Below, piece after piece: positions 60,087 through 64,000 of a stretch of 64,000 nucleotides of DNA. The stretch's first letter is position 1. The number at the start of each line of letters is the position of its first letter. Source of the stretch: Bryobacterales bacterium (lineage in GTDB: Bacteria; Acidobacteriota; Terriglobia; Bryobacterales; Bryobacteraceae). The translations under genes were made by a program, and so were the position numbers. The notes below the pieces were generated by a model, which had not been told where the DNA came from, searched no databases, and worked only from the letters and a program-made list of their open reading frames with translations. The DNA lies in NCBI GenBank assembly GCA_016721425.1, contig JADKID010000038.1, forward strand, positions 868,001 through 932,000, given 5' to 3'.

Positions 60087-62258
60087 ATGAGATTCTTCCT
60101 GTTCCTCGCCGCTCTCATCAGCGCGGCCAACACCCTTTCCCCTTCCACTCCCCCCTCGGCCGGGCGAGGCGAAACCACCGGCTCGCTCATCCGCACCGAT
60201 CCCTACGGTAAACACACCGGCGAGCTCTGCCCCTTGCGCCGCACCGATGTGCAGGGCGCCATCACCGGCTCGCTCGCGCGGGTCGATGTCACTCAGGAGT
60301 TCGTCAACAATTCGCCCGATACCATCGAGGCCGTCTACACCTTCCCCCTGCCGCGCCTCGCCGCCGTGGATCAGATGACGATGACCATCGCCGATCGCGT
60401 CATCCGCGCCGAGATCCATCGCCGCGCCGATGCCCAACGCCTCTATGACGATGCCCGCCGCAACGGGCAGACCGCCGCTCTGCTGCAACAGCAGCGGCCC
60501 AACGTCTTTACCCAATCGGTCACCAATATCGCGCCCGGCGCCAAAGTGCTGGTGCGCATCAGCTACGTCGAGACTCTGAAATACGACGAGGGCGCCTACG
60601 AGTTCAGCTTCCCCATGACCGTCGGGCCGCGCTACAACGATGGCGGGCTCAATCCCAAGTACGCTCCGCCCGCCACGCGCGCCGGACACGATCTCTCGCT
60701 GCGCCTCACCATCGACGCCGGCGTGCCCGTCCGCAACATCACGTCCTCCACACACGAGATCCTCACCAGCGGCAACACGGTCCAGTTCAAACAGGCCGCC
60801 GTTGTGCCCAACAAGGACTTCATCCTGCGCTACCAGGTGGCCGGCAATGCGTTGCAGGATGCCGTCCTCACCCATCGCGCCGCTCGCGGCGGCTTCTTCA
60901 CGCTCATCCTCCAGCCCCCGGCGCGCGTCACCGCGGAGGACGTTTCTCCCAAGGAACTGATCTTCGTTGTCGACACCTCCGGCTCCATGAGCGGCTTCCC
61001 CATGGAGAAGGCGAAGGAGTCCATGCGCATGGCCCTGGCCGGCCTCTATCCGCGCGACACATTCAACCTGATTACCTTCGCCGGCGATACCCACGTCTTG
61101 TTCCCGCGGCCCGTGCCGGCCACAGCAGAAAACCTGCGCGCCGCCCGTGAGTTTCTCGATGGCCGCTACGGTGGCGGCGGCACGGAAATGATGAAGGCCG
61201 TGCGCGCGGCATTTGCCCCCTCTGGCGCGGAGAACAAAACGCGCATCATCTGTTTTATGACCGATGGCTACGTCGGCAACGAGGCCGAGATCATCGCCGA
61301 GGTCCAGCGCCATCCCGAAGCCCGCGTCTTCAGCTTCGGCATCGGCTCCTCGGTGAATCGCTATCTGCTCGACAAGATGGCCGAGGAGGGCCGCGGCGAA
61401 GTGGAATATGTGGCGCTGAATGACGACGGCTCGGCCGCCGCCCGCCGCTTCCACGAGCGCGTCCGCAATCCGCTGCTCACCGACATCTCCGTCGAATGGA
61501 ACGGCTTGCCCGTTTCCGATGTCTACCCCGAGCGCATCCCCGATCTGTTCAGCGCCAAGCCGCTCATTCTCCACGGCCGCTACGGGGCTGCCGCCGGCGG
61601 ATCTATCACGCTCCGCGGCCGCATGAGCGGCAAGCCATTCTCCAAAACCATCTCCATGCAACTGCCGCGCGAGCAGAGAGAGCACGACGTGCTAGCCACC
61701 CTCTGGGCCCGGGCGCGCGTCGAGGACCTGATGCATACCAACCCGCAGAGGCACGACGAAGCCCAGGTGACCCGCCTCGGGCTCGAGTTCCGCCTGCTCA
61801 CTCAATACACCGCGTTCGTTGCCATAGACACCCACAAGGACCCGCGGACCGGCCAACCCGTGCGCATCGAGGTGCCTGCTGAAATGCCGGAGGGCGTCAG
61901 TCACGAAGGCGTGTTCGGCGCCGCCAGCGCACCCGCGTCGCTGGCTCGTCTGGCGATGCCTCAGGTCGCCAGGCGCCAGAATGCGATCGGCATGGCCGAT
62001 GTCAGAGCGAAGGAAGAGGTTAAAGTGAGGGACGCGGCACGCCTCGTCCGCACCGGCACTCAAATGGTGGATGTGGAGGTCTGGCTTACCGATGTCAACC
62101 CGCAGATCCTGGAAATGTTGAAAAAGGCCGGCTTCGAACCTTCGCCCGTCGCCGCCAAGGTCGGCAAGATCCGCCTCGGCCGTATCCGCGCCGATCGCAT
62201 CGCCGAACTGGAGAAACTGGCCTGTGTGCTCACCGTGCGCCCGGCGCCCGCTCCATGA
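60087..62258 (+). CDS. VIT and VWA domain protein
   Basis: A 723-aa exported protein (signal RFFLFLAALISAANTLS). VIT domain ~30-165 (EFVNNSPDTIEAVYTFPLPR; RRADAQRLYDDARRNGQTAA), as in inter-alpha-trypsin inhibitor-like proteins, then VWA ~290-450 with the full MIDAS motif DTSGSMS, TFAGDTHVLFP-like and TDGYVGN, and a helical/beta C terminus to 723. The architecture suggests a metal-dependent surface or periplasmic adhesion/sensor protein. It lies 56 nt after the anti-sigma gene and may be the output of that sigma factor. A separate sortase-type anchor is not seen. Confidence 0.88.
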   Translation: MRFFLFLAALISAANTLSPSTPPSAGRGETTGSLIRTDPYGKHTGELCPLRRTDVQGAITGSLARVDVTQEFVNNSPDTIEAVYTFPLPRLAAVDQMTMTIADRVIRAEIHRRADAQRLYDDARRNGQTAALLQQQRPNVFTQSVTNIAPGAKVLVRISYVETLKYDEGAYEFSFPMTVGPRYNDGGLNPKYAPPATRAGHDLSLRLTIDAGVPVRNITSSTHEILTSGNTVQFKQAAVVPNKDFILRYQVAGNALQDAVLTHRAARGGFFTLILQPPARVTAEDVSPKELIFVVDTSGSMSGFPMEKAKESMRMALAGLYPRDTFNLITFAGDTHVLFPRPVPATAENLRAAREFLDGRYGGGGTEMMKAVRAAFAPSGAENKTRIICFMTDGYVGNEAEIIAEVQRHPEARVFSFGIGSSVNRYLLDKMAEEGRGEVEYVALNDDGSAAARRFHERVRNPLLTDISVEWNGLPVSDVYPERIPDLFSAKPLILHGRYGAAAGGSITLRGRMSGKPFSKTISMQLPREQREHDVLATLWARARVEDLMHTNPQRHDEAQVTRLGLEFRLLTQYTAFVAIDTHKDPRTGQPVRIEVPAEMPEGVSHEGVFGAASAPASLARLAMPQVARRQNAIGMADVRAKEEVKVRDAARLVRTGTQMVDVEVWLTDVNPQILEMLKKAGFEPSPVAAKVGKIRLGRIRADRIAELEKLACVLTVRPAPAP

Positions 62259-62276
62259 CGCTACACTGAGGAACGG

Positions 62277-63029
62277 ATGCCGGAAGAAGTCTGCCCCCTC
62301 TGCCGCGGTACGGGATACACCATCATCGAGAAGGACGGCCTCACCGCCGCCCAGCGCTGTGAGTGCTATCAGGAGAATCGCGCCAGTTCGCTCTGGCGCA
62401 ACTCCCGAATTCCGTCCAACTACCGCAATGACACGCTGGAGAACTTCTCGAACCGCGATTCCAATGAACTCGCCAAGATCCAGCTCATCCTCAAGAGTTA
62501 TTGCCGCGATTTCCCCGCAGTGGTGCCGCCCGGGCTCGTCTTCACCGGCGCGCCCGGCACCGGCAAAACTCACCTCGCCGTGGCTGTGCTCAAGCACCTC
62601 ATGGAGAGCGGCTTTGAGTGTGTGTTCATGGATTTTCTGAACCTGCTGGATCGCATCCGCGCCAGTTGGGACCCGCTCTCTGGTGAGAGCCCTCGCGAGG
62701 CCTACCGCGAAGCGCTGGAAACTCCAGTGCTGCTGCTCGATGATCTCGGCTCCCACCGCACAACCGATTGGGTGGAGGATACCGTCACCTCGATCTTCAC
62801 CTACCGCTGCAACGAGCGGAAACCCACCATTGTCACCACAAACATGCCGGACCCGGAGATGGGCGGCAAATTGGTGGAGCGCTCCCAGGCCGGCTCCATG
62901 ACTTCCTGGGACATCAAGACCTCGCTCGCCGAAAAGATCGGAATGCGCGCCCGTTCGCGCCTCTTTGAAATGTGCCGGGTTATCAGGATGCCCGTCATGG
63001 ACGACTACCGCGTCGCTTCGAGGCGATGA
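62277..63029 (+). CDS. DnaC/IstB-like AAA+ ATPase
   Basis: A 250-aa ATPase. N-terminal zinc-finger-like segment (CPLCRGTGY...CECY at ~6-34), then the P-loop GAPGTGKTHLAVAVLKHL, Walker B VLLLDDLGSHR, sensor TIVTTNMPD and Arg-finger region RSRLFEMCRV. This is the DnaC/DnaI helicase-loader group; IstB is excluded by the zinc finger and by the absence of an IS21 istA. In Acidobacteriota such proteins are often annotated as ATP-binding proteins of unknown client. It overlaps the next gene by 4 nt (ATGA). Confidence 0.85.
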   Translation: MPEEVCPLCRGTGYTIIEKDGLTAAQRCECYQENRASSLWRNSRIPSNYRNDTLENFSNRDSNELAKIQLILKSYCRDFPAVVPPGLVFTGAPGTGKTHLAVAVLKHLMESGFECVFMDFLNLLDRIRASWDPLSGESPREAYREALETPVLLLDDLGSHRTTDWVEDTVTSIFTYRCNERKPTIVTTNMPDPEMGGKLVERSQAGSMTSWDIKTSLAEKIGMRARSRLFEMCRVIRMPVMDDYRVASRR

Positions 63030-64000
63030 ACCGCGCGGCCCTCATCACCTGCCTCTTTTTCTGCCTGCTACCCGTCCTGGCGCCGCCCGATTTCCCAACG
63101 CAGGACGGCCCGTCGCACCTCTACAACACTGCCATCCTGCGCGACTACGCCAGCGTGCCCATCTACCAGCAATACTACGAACGGCGGCTCACGCTCGCCG
63201 GCAATGTGCTCACGCAGCCCCTGCTGCTCCTGCTGATGAGCGCCATGCCGCCCGCCGCTGCTTCCAAGACGATCAGCGTCATCGTCGTCGCCGCGTTCCC
63301 CCTCGCCCTGGCCTGGCTGCTTTCCGCCTTCACGCGCAACAGTGCACCGTTCCTGCTTTTCGGCAGCCTCTGCGCCCTGAATTTCTTCGTGCAGATGGGC
63401 TTCTGGAACTTCTGCTTTGGCGTGGTACTGCTGTTGCTCGCGCTCGGCTGGGCGGCGCGTGGCCGCAGCGTGTGGGGCATCGCCGCGTTCAGCCTGGCGC
63501 TCTATCTGAGCCATCCTCTGGCCTGGGCCGTCTTTGGTCTCTACTGCGGCATCGGCGCGCTGCAATCGCGCCGTTTTCTGCCGTTGCTTGCCCACGCACC
63601 GGGCGGCCTGCTGGTCGTTATCTACATGACCGGCGCCAGCGGCCCGCCCAAGCCAGTCGATCCCTCCTGGGGCGGCCGCCTCTGGCCGTTTTACAGCTTC
63701 AGTTTCCTGCACACTCGCACCAATTTGGCCGAAACAATCTGGGCGCTCTGTGTTCTGGCGGTTTTCGCCGTCGTAGTTGCCGCCACCCGCCGCCGCCCTG
63801 ATGCGCTGGTGTGGACCGCCGCCGGTTGCGTCGCCGTCGGGTTGCTGATGCAGCAGCGCATGAGCTGGGACGCCTACTTCACCTCGCGCATGGCCCTCTT
63901 CGCGTTCCTGTTGCTGCTGACGTGGTGCGCCTCGCGCGAGTGGCCGCCATTTGCGCAGCGCGCGCTCTCCGCCATCGCTCTGCTTCTGTTGATCTCCGGC
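63026..64000 (+). CDS. Polytopic membrane protein (3'-partial)
   Basis: Open to the right edge, 325 codons visible. Starts NRAALITCLFFCLLPVLAPP, with about nine membrane helices (LLLLLMSAMPPAAASKTISV; FFVQMGFWNFCFGVVLLLLA; AAFSLALYLSHPLAWAVFGL; MALFAFLLLLTW). After helix 1 comes PPDFPTQDGPSHLYNTAIL, with the acidic loop position of GT-C-type glycosyltransferases, similar in plan to the proteins at 9566 and 12857. The family is not certain. Coupled by ATGA to the DnaC-like gene. C terminus lies outside the window. Confidence 0.7.
   Translation, partial: MNRAALITCLFFCLLPVLAPPDFPTQDGPSHLYNTAILRDYASVPIYQQYYERRLTLAGNVLTQPLLLLLMSAMPPAAASKTISVIVVAAFPLALAWLLSAFTRNSAPFLLFGSLCALNFFVQMGFWNFCFGVVLLLLALGWAARGRSVWGIAAFSLALYLSHPLAWAVFGLYCGIGALQSRRFLPLLAHAPGGLLVVIYMTGASGPPKPVDPSWGGRLWPFYSFSFLHTRTNLAETIWALCVLAVFAVVVAATRRRPDALVWTAAGCVAVGLLMQQRMSWDAYFTSRMALFAFLLLLTWCASREWPPFAQRALSAIALLLLISG

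Noticed and set aside
60072..61685. 537-codon minus-strand open frame
   Set aside because: Antisense to the VIT/VWA gene, which has signal peptide, VIT and MIDAS motifs.
62277..63029. IstB of an IS21-type insertion sequence
   Set aside because: No istA, no terminal inverted repeats, and an N-terminal zinc-finger-like segment typical of stand-alone DnaC-like proteins.

Overview
This 64 kb window is GC-rich, densely packed chromosomal DNA. It probably comes from an Acidobacteriota genome of the Solibacter/Bryobacter type. That assignment is inferred from gene content: an Oar-like TonB receptor with a carboxypeptidase-regulatory plug, a DUF1624 acyltransferase, PAS-rich hybrid kinases, a microcompartment redox pair, VIT/VWA proteins and GC-rich dispersed intergenic repeats. 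No rRNA, insertion sequence, integrase or CRISPR array was seen.

Left part (1-23 kb): a multi-PAS hybrid kinase open at the left edge, an OmpA-family envelope protein, a DUF4038-type secreted glycosidase, a LytTR regulator remnant, phosphoglucomutase, a Tat-exported barrel protein, a membrane-protein gene broken by three frameshifts, a PduT/PduS-type microcompartment redox pair, a large membrane protein, a second hybrid kinase, an MFS-queC-queE operon, a CpaE/TadZ-like ATPase, FabG, a UbiD-family decarboxylase and tRNA-His.

Middle (23.1-36.9 kb): a compact 13.8 kb operon of 15 genes on the minus strand. It encodes a complete head-and-tail set in packaging-to-tail order: small terminase-like protein, large terminase, portal, scaffold, P22-like coat, head/tail completion proteins, tail tube, tail chaperone-like proteins, a very short tape-measure-like protein, two distal-tail proteins and a 1310-residue tail-tip protein. 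There is no integrase, repressor, replication or lysis gene and no visible att repeat, and a host dispersed repeat lies inside the operon. This architecture resembles a gene transfer agent or a domesticated prophage and is the best candidate for an undescribed system here.

Right part (37-64 kb): proline dehydrogenase, a bifunctional PBP with UB2H-like domain followed by two TPR proteins, an Oar-like TonB receptor, and then a sigma-54 activator with a Cys-rich PAS domain. The activator is divergent from a redox cluster: degenerate receiver, small membrane protein, nine-heme c/b cytochrome fusion, NapC/NirT-type cytochrome and tandem Usp. A good sigma-54 promoter (GG-N10-GC) lies between them. 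Next come an acetyl-CoA hydrolase/transferase, a pentapeptide-repeat protein, a three-gene envelope operon (small membrane protein, LolA-like, DUF1624 acyltransferase), a Fur-family repressor, an ECF sigma/anti-sigma/VIT-VWA operon, a DnaC-like ATPase and a membrane protein cut by the right edge.
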